DNA of 64,000 nt from an uncultured Erythrobacter sp. (lineage in GTDB: Bacteria > Pseudomonadota > Alphaproteobacteria > Sphingomonadales > Sphingomonadaceae): assembly GCA_937969505.1 (NCBI GenBank), contig CALBWA010000018.1, positions 1 to 64,000 of the forward strand, read 5' to 3'. Positions 41,439 to 51,194 of this stretch are shown in pieces. How positions within the stretch are numbered: position 1 is the stretch's first letter; each line of letters opens with the position of its first letter. Position numbers and translations under genes: made by a program. Under the pieces are notes generated by a model, which was not told the DNA's origin, did no database searches, and saw nothing but the letters and a program-made list of their open reading frames with translations.

Positions 41439-44276
41439 ATGATGCAACAGCTTTCGATGAAGGAACCGTTCTCAGCAGTTGAACAACCCGGTGAAGGGCG
41501 CAATATCTGGGTCGCGCTTATCGGCGCTGTGCTGTTTGGTGTCCTGGCGACGGCAAGCATTCTGGTTTCCCGGTTTGACGGCCCGATTGCATCGGTCTGG
41601 TTGCCCAATGCTGTTGCGGTTGCGCTTCTGCTCCGTGCCCGACTGAGCAACGAACTGCCTTTCTATGCGGCGATCTTTCTGATGAGCGCATCGGTTAACA
41701 TCATGCTTGATTTCGTCAGTTTCCCGGCTGTTGTTTTTGCAGCGGCCAACACAGTCGAGATCGCGATTGCAACTATCCTGACGCGCAAATTGTGCGGCCG
41801 TGATATCGATATGGAATCGATGATTGATCTAACCAGATTGATCATTGCTGCCGGAATTGTCGCTCCGGCCGCCTCGGCATCCATTGCGCTGATTGGTCTT
41901 ATGGACAACCCTGTTGGACCATTCGATGCCTGGGTCGCCTGGTTCGTAGTTGACGGCATGGGGATGATTGTGATCGTGCCCCTGATGCTCCTGTTTGCCA
42001 GTTCAATCGCAACCAAGGACAAATATACCGGCCCGCAGCTGAGTAAGAACGTTTTCATCATGATCGCCGGGATCGCTGCGACCTTTCTGGTGTTCTACCA
42101 ATCCAGCTTCCCGCTGTTGTTCATGGTCCCACCCTTGGTTCTGTTGTGCGCCTTCCGGCTGGGCAGCCTGGGCACGGCGATTTTTGTCCTGTCTGTGGCC
42201 ATTATCGCCTCGGTCATGACCTGGTTCGGGACCGGTCCGCTCAACCTCATGTCCGGGTCCATGCAGACGCGCATGCTGGTGATGCAAGGTTTTGTTGCAG
42301 CCAGCTTTCTGACAGGACTGCCCGTTGCCGCGATTCTGGCCGGGCGCGAGCGGATCACCGAAGAACTGTCCGCCAGCGAGCGACAGCTAGCTCTTTTGGC
42401 TGACAACATCACCGATGCCGTGTTGCGCTACGATCTCTCCGGCATCTGCACTTATGCCTCTCCATCGGTTGCCGATGTTTTGGGAGAACGTGAGGAGACT
42501 TTTGTTGGCAATCGGGCAACTGCGCGAATGCATCCCGACGCGCGCGAGAAGATTGCCAGTGCCGAAGGACGTCTTCTCAACGGCGAAAGTGAAAAAGAGC
42601 GCTTCACCTACCGTCGCTTTATCGATGCCGAGGATGGTAGTCCCGTCTATATCGAAGCCGAATGCGCTATTGCCCGCTCTACCGAAACGGGCGAGGCCGA
42701 GGGAATCGTTGTTTCCGCACGCGACGTGACCGAACGCACCGAGCTGGAACTGCAGCTGATCCGGGCACGGCGCCATGCTGAAAATGCCGCCCGCGCCAAA
42801 TCCGAATTCCTTGCAAATATGAGTCACGAAATCAGAACACCGATGAACGGCGTCCTCGGCTTTGCAGAGCTGATGTTGCAGAGTGAGCTGGACACCGAAC
42901 AACAACGCCATGCGGAGCTGATCGTACAATCGGGCCGTTCGATGATGCTGCTGCTCAATGACATTCTGGACCTGTCGAAGATAGAAGCTGGCCAAATCAG
43001 TATCGACAACCGACCAGTTGATCTGAATGCTTTGGTGGATGAGTGCGCAGCATTGCATCGCGCCAGTGCGGAGAAGAAGAACATCGAGCTGACGTTTATC
43101 GGCGAAGATGATCCGATTTGGGCCCAGACCGATGGTTTGCGGCTACGACAGATCATTCTCAACCTGGTTGGTAACGCAGTGAAATTCACCGAGCGCGGTG
43201 AAATCACCGTTCGTTTCAGCACCCATGGTGACCAGATCACGATATCGGTGAAGGACACCGGTATCGGCATATCGGAAGACAGGCTTGATCGGATCTTCAA
43301 TCCGTTTGAGCAGGGTGAAAACGATACGGCGCGACGCTATGGCGGGACAGGTTTGGGGCTCTCAATCAGCCGTCAGTTGGCTGAATTGCTAGGCGGCTTC
43401 ATTGATGTTGAATCCCGCCCTGGCCACGGTACATGCTTTACCCTCAGCCTACCTCTGGTGGAGGCATCTCATGGAGCCTTTGCCGAGGATGAACCCAAAT
43501 TGGCCGAGCCACAGAGCCTGCCACAGGCTGCGCGTATTCTGCTGGCGGAAGACCATGATGTAAATCGCCTGCTGGTCACCGCCATGCTCGAACGGTGCGA
43601 CCAGAAAGTGAGCATTGCCCGCGATGGCAATGAAGCGGTCACAATGATCCTGGATTCTTTCCAGCGTGAAGAGCCATATGATCTGGTGCTCATGGATGTG
43701 CAAATGCCGGGTTGCGATGGCTATGCCGCAACGCGTGCCATCCGCGCCGAAGGTATCAAGCCGGAAGTTCTTCCGATCATTGCGCTGACGGCCAATGCCT
43801 TTCCCGAAGACATTGCTGCTGCCCGCGATGCCGGGATGCAGGCTCATCTGTCGAAACCGCTCGCTTTCTCCAGCCTGGTAACAGCCCTGCAACGCTGGCT
43901 GCCGACCAAAATCATAGAGGATGACGGCCGACTTTACACCGAAGCGCGCGGCAAGACGGAACCTCATGATGGCGCGGTCTATGAATTTGACGCCAGGGCC
44001 GGGAAGACCGCCCATTCGCCTGCCCTGATCGAACGCTGGCAAGAACGCCGTCGCGAGGCTCTTGAGGCGGTCGACGCAGCGGTGCGCCAAGGCAGCCTGA
44101 CCGGTTGCGAAGGCGATGATCTGGCACGGCTTGTTCACAAGCTCGCCGGAACCGCTGGGATGTTTGGTGAAGAGGAACTGGGTGATCGTGCAGCTGCCTT
44201 CGAACGGGCGCTGCGATCAGAGGTTGACGAGGAGGTTCGAACGCAATTGGCCATGGACCTGCTCAAGGCGGCATAG
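41439..44276 (+). CDS. MASE1-type hybrid sensor histidine kinase with receiver and Hpt domains
   Basis: A 945-residue multi-domain sensor. Eight or so membrane helices (residues about 20-300) with ASVWLPNAVAVALLL match the MASE1 sensor. A PAS domain (VLRYDLSGICTYASPSVADVLG) follows, then HisKA with H463 (FLANMSHEIRTPMNG), HATPase (NLVGNAVKFTERGEI, VKDTGIGI, GGTGLGLSISRQL), a receiver with D753 (LVLMDVQMPG, KPL), and an Hpt domain with H900 (LARLVHKLAGTAGMFG). A full internal phosphorelay, so the last partner is an unlinked response regulator. ATG 41439 or 41442, with GAAGGGA upstream. Confidence 0.93.
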   Translation: MMQQLSMKEPFSAVEQPGEGRNIWVALIGAVLFGVLATASILVSRFDGPIASVWLPNAVAVALLLRARLSNELPFYAAIFLMSASVNIMLDFVSFPAVVFAAANTVEIAIATILTRKLCGRDIDMESMIDLTRLIIAAGIVAPAASASIALIGLMDNPVGPFDAWVAWFVVDGMGMIVIVPLMLLFASSIATKDKYTGPQLSKNVFIMIAGIAATFLVFYQSSFPLLFMVPPLVLLCAFRLGSLGTAIFVLSVAIIASVMTWFGTGPLNLMSGSMQTRMLVMQGFVAASFLTGLPVAAILAGRERITEELSASERQLALLADNITDAVLRYDLSGICTYASPSVADVLGEREETFVGNRATARMHPDAREKIASAEGRLLNGESEKERFTYRRFIDAEDGSPVYIEAECAIARSTETGEAEGIVVSARDVTERTELELQLIRARRHAENAARAKSEFLANMSHEIRTPMNGVLGFAELMLQSELDTEQQRHAELIVQSGRSMMLLLNDILDLSKIEAGQISIDNRPVDLNALVDECAALHRASAEKKNIELTFIGEDDPIWAQTDGLRLRQIILNLVGNAVKFTERGEITVRFSTHGDQITISVKDTGIGISEDRLDRIFNPFEQGENDTARRYGGTGLGLSISRQLAELLGGFIDVESRPGHGTCFTLSLPLVEASHGAFAEDEPKLAEPQSLPQAARILLAEDHDVNRLLVTAMLERCDQKVSIARDGNEAVTMILDSFQREEPYDLVLMDVQMPGCDGYAATRAIRAEGIKPEVLPIIALTANAFPEDIAAARDAGMQAHLSKPLAFSSLVTALQRWLPTKIIEDDGRLYTEARGKTEPHDGAVYEFDARAGKTAHSPALIERWQERRREALEAVDAAVRQGSLTGCEGDDLARLVHKLAGTAGMFGEEELGDRAAAFERALRSEVDEEVRTQLAMDLLKAA

Positions 44277-44302
44277 CCTGATGATCGCAGCAAAAAAGAA
44301 AA

Positions 44303-44330
44303 CGGCGGACGTCCCGAAGGATGCCCGCCG
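44303..44330 (-). terminator. Intrinsic terminator with UUCG-type loop
   Basis: On the minus strand CGGCGGGCATCC-TTCG-GGACGTCCGCCG is a 12-bp stem (one mismatch, one wobble) with a TTCG loop, followed by TTTTCTTTTTTG. A textbook terminator. It lies beyond the hybrid-kinase stop, 31 bases after the stop of the leftward TonB receptor. Confidence 0.93.
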
Positions 44331-44361
44331 CTTGCTGTGTCCGGTAAAGGATCAATCCGGC

Positions 44362-47300
44362 TTAGAACTTGTAGCGCGCGCCAAGCTGGATCCGCCAGAT
44401 GCTGGAATTGATCGACGTGAACGCTTCGCCTTCGAAAGCACGGAAGTTGTCGAGAACATAGCGGCCTTCGTCGTCGAAGGTTGCGTTGAGCAGAGCAACA
44501 CGGCCATCAAAGTCGCCTAGCGAACGGCGAACATTCCAGCCGCTGTCGAGCAGGTTGAGAACATTTGAGAAGTCAGCGAAGACTTCCAGACGGTCTTCCT
44601 TGATGCCCGTCAGAGTACCGATAAACGGCAGTTCTTGGCTCAAACGCAGGTCCACGTCGAAGAACCATGGGTTGCGGCAAGTGTTGCGCTGGATCGTCTG
44701 GCCCGGTGTGAAATCACAGCTCAGATTGCTGACAATGCCTTCACCGGTGTTGATCGCATTGAGGAACTGCTGAACCGCAACAAAGTCGCTGTCCGGCGAA
44801 AGGTTCGGATCATCGATACCGGTCGGGATGTAGGCCAGGATGTTTTCCTCTGCCGAACCAGAGTCGCGGAAATCAGGGAAATCATCATCAAATGTCAGGC
44901 TGTATGGACGCCCTTCCGAAGCACGGAAGAAAATGCCCAGACCCGTGTCATACCCTTCAAAGAACTCCTCGCGGAAGAACATCGAGAGTGTGATGTTGTG
45001 GCGGGTCTCGAAACCGGACTGCGAAATCGCAGGGTTCTGAGGATCAAACACAGCCGTGCCGTCAAAGGTTGAACCTGCAGTTGACGAACGCGCGTTGAGC
45101 GTTTGCTCGCTGTCACTGAAGGCATAACCAAAGTTGATGTTGACGCTGCCGTTATCGGTGAACAGGCCTTCGCTGAAGCGCTTGGTCAGGATGAACGACA
45201 GATTGTGGCTGTCAAAGCTCGGGCCATTGGTCAACTGCAGGAATTCATCAATCCCGGTGTTGAAGCATTCATCCGTCACACCCGAAAAAGTTGGAGCATT
45301 GTCGATAAATGTTGCGTTGCAGCCTGCTGCCAATGGGTCGATTGCCGCAATGATCGGACGACCATCAACCGTGAAACCGTTCAGCGCCTGGCGCGTATCG
45401 ACGATCTGCGTAAGATCGCGAATGGCCAGAGTGTCGCGGAAGCGCGTGTAGATGTAATCGACGTTCAGACGCCAATTCGAGAAGAACCCGGTTTCGGTGC
45501 CAAGCTCGGTTCCAAAACCAAGGTTCGCACGGATAGCCGTAGGAATCTTGAAGTCGGGATCCAGATTCTGCACTTCTCCGCGGCCAGCTGCTGCACCTTC
45601 CGCACCTGCGTTGATCGCACATTGTGGAAAGCCGGTGAATGTACCGCCAGACACGACATCGATCTGGCCTGTACCAGGATCAATCGTCAGGTCGGAGGCA
45701 TCGCAATCGTCAGTATTGCCATTGACCGATGCAAAACCATCGTTCGAAAATGCGTTGGAGAAGAACACCACCGGATCACCGCCAGCAAAAATGCCGACGC
45801 CACCCGTCAGGCGTGTGTTCGAGAAGAAGCCTTCGTTGAACAGGTCGTATGTTGCCGAAAGACGGGGCAGAACAACCGGGTCGATCGCCGCAAATGAAAC
45901 CGCATTGGTCCGGCCAAAGCGCTCCACAAACAGCGGGTTGGAACGCGGTGCGTCACCATCATACAGCTGTACGCGTACGCCAGCATTGATGCTGAGCTGA
46001 TCGGTTGCCTGCCAGTCATCCTGTACAAAAACAGAGTAGATCGTGCGGTTGAATTCGGCAGCAGCATTGTTGATGTCGCCGTTCAGACCGGTGCGAATGG
46101 TACCGCCACCGATTCCGTCTTCGATGATTTCATCGGGACCGTCAAAGTCACTGCCAGCAGAACCTGGCGCCAGCAATCCGGCTTCAAAATCTTCCAATCC
46201 GTTGAAGAACAAGGTACCGGTCGCGTTGATAGCGAACAGGTTGAACACTTCCAGATCGTTCACTTCAGCGCCGAACTTGAGGAAGTGGCCATTGCCCGCG
46301 TCATAATTCAGGATGAAGCGCGCCTGGTCGATCTTGGTTTCCAGCGCATTGGCTGAACGGAAGATGCCTGGGCCAGTGGCAAGACCGCCATTGTCACCAC
46401 CGGGAATCAGCCCATTGGTTGCATTGTCGAAACCAACAACCAAACGAACGGTCGGATCATCGGTCTGCGCTTCGTTGAAACCGACCGGACCCTGAACGTC
46501 AACCACTTCTGAACGGCTGACGCGCAATTCTGTCGAAACCTTGTCACTCCAGTCGGAGTATAGGCGAACCGAGTAATAGTCGGAAACCGTGCCTTCGTCT
46601 TCGAAGGAGTTGAAACCGGTGAAGGTGTTGCCACCGCCATCGAATTCGACATTGGTTTCTTCAAGGCGCTGATAAGTCGCCTCAAGACGGTGATCATCGT
46701 TGATCACGGCATCAAGGCGCCCGAAATAACGCTCGTTGCCTTCAGGCAGCGCTGTAGGCAGGCCGCCAATGTCCTGGCCATAAACGTCGCGGGCAATACG
46801 CGCGAATTCATTGAACTGTTCGAGCGTTACAAAGTCATCCTCGTCAGCAGCGCCCGAACCAAATGGTCCGCGATTAAAGCCGTCTGCAATTTCAACCTGT
46901 TCGTAACCGAACGAGAAGAACAGACGGTCTTTGATGATTGGGCCCGATAAAGTGGCACCCCAGCGCTCTTCGCGCCCAGCATTCACATCTTGAACTTCGC
47001 CATCAGCCAGTTCGACGGAGCCAGCTTGCAAGCCTTCGTCAAAATAGGTGTAGAAGGCAGAACCGCTAAATTCGTTGCCACCAGCCTTGGTGACAACATT
47101 CACGAGGCAGCCCGTGAAGTCGGAATATTCAACATCAAACGGTGCAAATTCGACTGAGGTCTGGGCGACCACATCGAATGGCAGCGGCAGCGAGTTGCGC
47201 GATGCGAATGGTGTGCCGTTCAGACCGAAAACGTCTGACTGGATGATGCCGTCAACCGTGAAGGTGTTCGAACGATCATTGCCGCCGAGACAGGATACAC

Positions 47301-47838
47301 GATCAACATCGTTGTTCTGTTCCAGGCTGACGCGGGGGTCGATACGGATGATGTCGCGCACGTCGCGTGTGATCGAAGGGAAAGCTTCGAGCGTTTCCGC
47401 ACCAAAGGCGCTGCCAGGGCCAACAGCCAGCTGGGTCGCCTGAGCGCGTGCACCGGTCACAACGATAACGTTGTCCGTGCCGCCAGCTGCAGTTGCCGTC
47501 AGAGAAAAGTTGAAGCTGGTGTTGCCCGAGATGCTTGTCGAAATATCTTCAACCGTCTGACCTTCAAAACCAGGCGCCGTGACGGTGACAGTGTAGGGTC
47601 CGCCTGGTGGCAGAGAGCCCTGGCGGAAGTTGCCATTGCTGCCTGTGGTCAAGACCCGCTGCGAGCCGGTCCGGGTGTCGAGAATGGTAACCGTCGCGCC
47701 AGCGAGCGGTGTGCCGTCGGCATCAGAAACGGTGCCTTCGATGCCCGAGGTAATTTGCTGCGCGGCTGCCGGCGTTGCAATGGTTGCAGCAGCCGAGAGC
47801 GATACAACGCTGGCTGCCAAAAGATATTTGATTTTCAT
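44362..47838 (-). CDS. Oar-like TonB-dependent receptor with carboxypeptidase-regulatory-like N-terminal domain
   Basis: An 1158-residue outer-membrane protein. It has a signal peptide (MKIKYLLAASVVSLSAAATI to AAAQ), an N-terminal beta-sandwich (SGIEGTVSDADGTPLAGATVTILDTRTGSQRVLTT), a plug with VIVVTGARAQATQ, and a very long barrel ending IQLGARYKF. The 1,000-plus-residue layout is that of the Oar/SusC-like branch, implicated in uptake of oligomers or in adhesion. Start ATG 47838 follows GGGGAC; the frame extends to 47889 without homology. The 256-bp region 47839-48094 has no gene; it must hold the promoter. An inverted repeat CGCCTG-CA-CAGGCG lies at 48080-48093. Confidence 0.92.
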   Translation of the reverse strand: MKIKYLLAASVVSLSAAATIATPAAAQQITSGIEGTVSDADGTPLAGATVTILDTRTGSQRVLTTGSNGNFRQGSLPPGGPYTVTVTAPGFEGQTVEDISTSISGNTSFNFSLTATAAGGTDNVIVVTGARAQATQLAVGPGSAFGAETLEAFPSITRDVRDIIRIDPRVSLEQNNDVDRVSCLGGNDRSNTFTVDGIIQSDVFGLNGTPFASRNSLPLPFDVVAQTSVEFAPFDVEYSDFTGCLVNVVTKAGGNEFSGSAFYTYFDEGLQAGSVELADGEVQDVNAGREERWGATLSGPIIKDRLFFSFGYEQVEIADGFNRGPFGSGAADEDDFVTLEQFNEFARIARDVYGQDIGGLPTALPEGNERYFGRLDAVINDDHRLEATYQRLEETNVEFDGGGNTFTGFNSFEDEGTVSDYYSVRLYSDWSDKVSTELRVSRSEVVDVQGPVGFNEAQTDDPTVRLVVGFDNATNGLIPGGDNGGLATGPGIFRSANALETKIDQARFILNYDAGNGHFLKFGAEVNDLEVFNLFAINATGTLFFNGLEDFEAGLLAPGSAGSDFDGPDEIIEDGIGGGTIRTGLNGDINNAAAEFNRTIYSVFVQDDWQATDQLSINAGVRVQLYDGDAPRSNPLFVERFGRTNAVSFAAIDPVVLPRLSATYDLFNEGFFSNTRLTGGVGIFAGGDPVVFFSNAFSNDGFASVNGNTDDCDASDLTIDPGTGQIDVVSGGTFTGFPQCAINAGAEGAAAGRGEVQNLDPDFKIPTAIRANLGFGTELGTETGFFSNWRLNVDYIYTRFRDTLAIRDLTQIVDTRQALNGFTVDGRPIIAAIDPLAAGCNATFIDNAPTFSGVTDECFNTGIDEFLQLTNGPSFDSHNLSFILTKRFSEGLFTDNGSVNINFGYAFSDSEQTLNARSSTAGSTFDGTAVFDPQNPAISQSGFETRHNITLSMFFREEFFEGYDTGLGIFFRASEGRPYSLTFDDDFPDFRDSGSAEENILAYIPTGIDDPNLSPDSDFVAVQQFLNAINTGEGIVSNLSCDFTPGQTIQRNTCRNPWFFDVDLRLSQELPFIGTLTGIKEDRLEVFADFSNVLNLLDSGWNVRRSLGDFDGRVALLNATFDDEGRYVLDNFRAFEGEAFTSINSSIWRIQLGARYKF

Positions 47839-48094
47839 GACGGAAGTCCCCTGGTCACAAAGTATTTCGGAAAAACGTGAGTCCCACACACCGCGCTAGG
47901 TGCGTTGCGCTACGCTGAAAAGGCAGTTTTGTGACACTTATGTGAAAACACGCCACAAATGGGAGCAGGGCGGAAAGGGTGGGCAGGGCACAACTGCGGC
48001 GAAAGCCTGAGTTTCCGCGGCCTTGCAGCACTGGTGTTGCTGCATCGCAACATTGTCAGGTTTTTTGGGTTATCAACTGCGCCTGCACAGGCGT

Positions 48095-49024
48095 TCAGGC
48101 GAGATTGATCTCGCGCAGGCGCTGGAGCAGGAATTCGTGACTGGAAATTGGTGGGGGCGCCTTGGATTCGCAGCCCGATTCTATGCAACTCGGCAACGTC
48201 TCGATCACGTAATCAGGCCGAAAATGCAGAAAGAACGGCATCGAATAGCGGGAGCGGTCACGCGCGGCTCCATGCGGGTTGACCACCCGATGTGTTGTTG
48301 ACCGCAGCCGCGAATTTGTCAGCCGGTCAAGCATATCACCCACATTGATGACCAGCGCACCTTCCGGCACGTCAACAGCCTTCCATTCACCCTGACGGGT
48401 TAGCAGTTCAAGCCCTGCCTCCTCGGCTCCCAGCAGCAAGGTGATGGTGTTGATATCGCCATGGGCAGCAGCACGAATGGCCCCCTCGGGCGCATCATCG
48501 CCCAACGGTGGATAACGCAGCAGACGCATGACCGAATTGCCTTCATTCACCGTAGAGGCGAAGAAATGGCGATCCAGCCCCAGATGAAGCGCGATCGCTT
48601 CCAGCACGCGCAATCCAGCGGCATCAAAGGCATCGTACAATTGCGTGAAAGTCGCCTTGAACCCGTCCACTTCGGCGGGCCAGATATTGGGTGCCATATA
48701 CTCGGTCAATTCATGGCCTTCGGGCAACGACCGGCCGACGTGCCAGAATTCTTTCAGGTCGAAAATCTTGGCGTCCTTGGCCTTTTCCGTACCGAACGGC
48801 GTGTATCCGCGCGCGCCGCCGCCGCCCGACAGCTGATAGCTGCGCTTGGTATCGTCGGGCAGAGCAAAGAACGCCTTCGCCTTCTCTTCCGCCTGCTCGA
48901 TCAGGTCGAGTGGAATGCCGTGGTCACGCACAACGGCGAAACCATATTCGGCAAAGCTGCGGCCCAATTCATCGGCCACCTCTTCCAGCGGCCGGGCAAT
49001 CGATACAGATGCAATGTCACTCAT
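48095..49024 (-). CDS. 2-oxoglutarate/Fe(II) oxygenase, isopenicillin N synthase-like family
   Basis: A 309-residue oxygenase of the plant/fungal-like 2OG-FeII family. The N-terminal DIOX_N region contains EYGFAVVRDHGIP. The iron ligands are H188-x-D190 in AAHGDINTITLL and the distal His in STTHRVVNPHG, and the RSRYSMPFF segment supplies the R-x-S motif for 2-oxoglutarate. Bacterial members hydroxylate or desaturate small substrates; no substrate can be named. It is on the same strand as, and 10 bases downstream of, the nucleoside transporter, so probably co-transcribed. Confidence 0.9.
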   Translation of the reverse strand: MSDIASVSIARPLEEVADELGRSFAEYGFAVVRDHGIPLDLIEQAEEKAKAFFALPDDTKRSYQLSGGGGARGYTPFGTEKAKDAKIFDLKEFWHVGRSLPEGHELTEYMAPNIWPAEVDGFKATFTQLYDAFDAAGLRVLEAIALHLGLDRHFFASTVNEGNSVMRLLRYPPLGDDAPEGAIRAAAHGDINTITLLLGAEEAGLELLTRQGEWKAVDVPEGALVINVGDMLDRLTNSRLRSTTHRVVNPHGAARDRSRYSMPFFLHFRPDYVIETLPSCIESGCESKAPPPISSHEFLLQRLREINLA

Positions 49025-49034
49025 GCGGGCATAC

Positions 49035-50285
49035 TTAGTATGGCAGGAACAGTCCTGCTAGGGCTGCGCTCATCAAATTTGCAAGACTGCCGGCTGCCAG
49101 AGCTTTCAGGCCCAAGCGGGCAATCACTGGCCGCTGGTTCGGGGCAAGACCGCCGGTGACCGCCATCTGGATGGCGATGGATGAAAAATTGGCAAAGCCG
49201 CACAGCGCAAAGGTGACGATGGCACGGCTGCGCGTGCTTAGATCAGCCATCTGGCCGAGCTCGATAAAAGCAACAAACTCGTTGAGGACAATCTTCGTGC
49301 CAAACAAGCCTCCCGCAGCGCCGGCCTCGGCCCATGGAATTCCGATGAGGAACATCACCGGTGCGAAGACAAACCCGAGCAATTGCTGGAACGAGATGTC
49401 GGGATAACCGAACCAGCCACCCACACCGCCCAGCAATCCATTGGCCAGCGCAACAAGCGCCACAAACACCATCACCATGGCACCAACCGCAACCGCCAGC
49501 TTCACGCCGGTTTGCGTGCCCTGGGCTGCTGCCTCGATAATATTGGCAGGCTTGTGGCCTTCTTCGAATGTTTCGGCGACCGAGACATCTTCCATCAACT
49601 TGTCATGCGCAGCGGCTTCTTCGGGATCATCGGGCATGATAATCTTGGCCATCAGGATGCCGCCCGGCGCCGACATGAAGGCGGCGGCCAGCAGGTAAGG
49701 CACCGCCTCGTCGCCCAGAAACGCAGCATAGGCAGCCAAAATGGTGCCGGCGACGCCAGCCATACCAACACACATCAGCGTGAACAGGCGGCTGGGAGGA
49801 AGACTTGCGAGATAGGGGCGCACAACCAGCGGGCTTTCGGACTGACCGACAAAAATGTTGGCAGCGCTACCCAGTGCTTCAACCTTGCTGATTCCTGTAA
49901 TCCAACCAATCGCACCACCGATCCAGCGGACCAGAATTTGCATGATCTTGAGGTGATACAGGATCGCAACCAGAGCCGCGAAAAAAACGATCACCGGCAG
50001 GGCTGCGATCAGAAATGTGTTGGTGAAGGGGTTGGAATCCATCGGGCCGAACAAAGTCTCTATCCCCGCAACCGAAAAACCAAGCAGCGCGATGACACCG
50101 TCGGACAGAAATTCAATGATCTGCACCCCGACAGATGTGCGCAAGACCAGCACTGCCATCAGCACCTGAAGTGCGAGCGCAGCACCGACCACGCGCAATT
50201 TGATGCGCCTTTTGCCATTGGAAAGAACGAAGGCGAACAGCAGGATCGCGACGATCCCGGCAAAACTCATGACAAACGGCGGCAT
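49035..50285 (-). CDS. Concentrative nucleoside transporter (CNT/NupC family)
   Basis: 416 residues, Na+ or H+-coupled nucleoside importer of the inner membrane. It has several helices at the N-terminus, then the core with the family signature ALGSAANIFVGQSESPLVVRPYL and ASLPPSRLFTLMCVGMAGVAGTILAAYAAFLG, and the C-terminal RSRAIVTFALCGFANFSSIAIQMAVTGGLAPNQR. ATG 50285 has AGGGGAAA just upstream; the frame to 50420 is not homologous. It is followed by the 2-oxoglutarate oxygenase. The leader contains a strong hairpin (50314-50341). Confidence 0.95.
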   Translation of the reverse strand: MPPFVMSFAGIVAILLFAFVLSNGKRRIKLRVVGAALALQVLMAVLVLRTSVGVQIIEFLSDGVIALLGFSVAGIETLFGPMDSNPFTNTFLIAALPVIVFFAALVAILYHLKIMQILVRWIGGAIGWITGISKVEALGSAANIFVGQSESPLVVRPYLASLPPSRLFTLMCVGMAGVAGTILAAYAAFLGDEAVPYLLAAAFMSAPGGILMAKIIMPDDPEEAAAHDKLMEDVSVAETFEEGHKPANIIEAAAQGTQTGVKLAVAVGAMVMVFVALVALANGLLGGVGGWFGYPDISFQQLLGFVFAPVMFLIGIPWAEAGAAGGLFGTKIVLNEFVAFIELGQMADLSTRSRAIVTFALCGFANFSSIAIQMAVTGGLAPNQRPVIARLGLKALAAGSLANLMSAALAGLFLPY

Positions 50286-50313
50286 TGATTTCCCCTGCGC
50301 AGCCCGAGACCCG

Positions 50314-50341
50314 GAGGGACGGATTCGCGAACCCGTCCCTC
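50314..50341. repeat. Strong hairpin in the divergent leader of the nucleoside transporter
   Basis: GAGGGACGG and CCGTCCCTC form a perfect 9-bp stem around a partly paired ATTCGCGAAC centre. A second hairpin CTGTTG/CAACAG follows at 50355-50371. Neither has a T tract. They sit in the 189-bp gap between the divergent nucleoside- and queuosine-type transporter genes and could be mRNA leader elements or a dispersed intergenic repeat. Confidence 0.5.
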
Positions 50342-50474
50342 GCCATCGTGTCGCCTGTTGATCGGCAACAGTCAAATCCACGGAAGTGTGCGCTGCGGGA
50401 ATTTCACCAGCAATGCACATTTATCGTCATGATGGCGGCTTCCCTTTTGCGTCCGCGCGCCATAGTCATGGTGC

Positions 50475-51194
50475 ATGACAGATACTGCACCTGCTGCCAC
50501 CAACCAAACTTCGGACACGAACAGTGTTGCTCCGATCATGCCGCTGGGCCTGTTCGTTTACCTTATGCTTTATGGCGGGATGACGGTTCTGGCCGGTGTG
50601 CTGGCCTTCAAACAGGTCCAATTGGTACCAAGTGAATTGGCGGTCGAATCAGGAATTTTCGCCTTCCTGATCCTGGTAGTGATCTCCAGCACCGTGGCCC
50701 AGCTGTACGGACAGAAACTGGCAACTCGGATAGTCTGGCTGGGCTTCATACCCCTGCTGATCGCCAGCTTACTCATGCAATTGGTGTTGGCATTGCCGCC
50801 TTCTGTCGAAATGCTCGAAGGGCGCGCCGACGACCTTGCCGCATTCGAACAGGTTCACAACACCGTCTGGCGGGTCTGGGCTGCTGGACCTGCCGCCTAC
50901 ATAGTCTCATTGCTGCTGAATGTTTGGATTTTCTCCAAACTGGCGGGCTCCGCAGGAGATAAGCGCAAGGGGACGATCGGATTGATGATACGCGGTGCCA
51001 TCGCTTCAGCTCTAAGTCAGGCGGTGGATTCGGTGATATTTATCACGCTGGCTTTCTATGGCCTGTTTCCGATCACCGACCTGTTGATCGGGCAAGTCCT
51101 GGCGAAGGTCGCGCTCAGCATTGTGCTGGTGCCATTCCTGATCACCGGCGGGGTCAAGCTGGCTCAGTGGCTGGACGCGCGGCAGACGAGCTAG
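50475..51194 (+). CDS. VUT-family queuosine precursor transporter (YhhQ-like)
   Basis: A 239-residue polytopic membrane protein with about six helices. It shows the VUT/YhhQ pattern: LGLFVYLMLYGGMTVLAGVLAFKQVQL, the VVISSTVAQLYGQKLAT helix, VWRVWAAGPAAYIVSLLLNVWIFSKLAG, and SALSQAVDSVIFITLAFYG. YhhQ proteins import queuine precursors for tRNA modification. No preQ1 riboswitch is recognised upstream, and no queuosine gene is nearby. Its end overlaps the convergent beta-galactosidase gene by 4 bp. Confidence 0.82.
   Translation: MTDTAPAATNQTSDTNSVAPIMPLGLFVYLMLYGGMTVLAGVLAFKQVQLVPSELAVESGIFAFLILVVISSTVAQLYGQKLATRIVWLGFIPLLIASLLMQLVLALPPSVEMLEGRADDLAAFEQVHNTVWRVWAAGPAAYIVSLLLNVWIFSKLAGSAGDKRKGTIGLMIRGAIASALSQAVDSVIFITLAFYGLFPITDLLIGQVLAKVALSIVLVPFLITGGVKLAQWLDARQTS

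Noticed and set aside
48080-48093. CGCCTG-CA-CAGGCG as terminator of the 2-oxoglutarate oxygenase gene
   Set aside because: The stem is only 6 bp with a 2-base loop and no T tract on either strand.
49383-50288. 301-codon open frame opposite the nucleoside transporter
   Set aside because: A shadow rich in His, Gln and Arg; the transporter signature lies on the other strand.
50286-50474. preQ1 riboswitch before the queuosine-type transporter
   Set aside because: No preQ1 aptamer pattern was recognised; only two plain hairpins are present.
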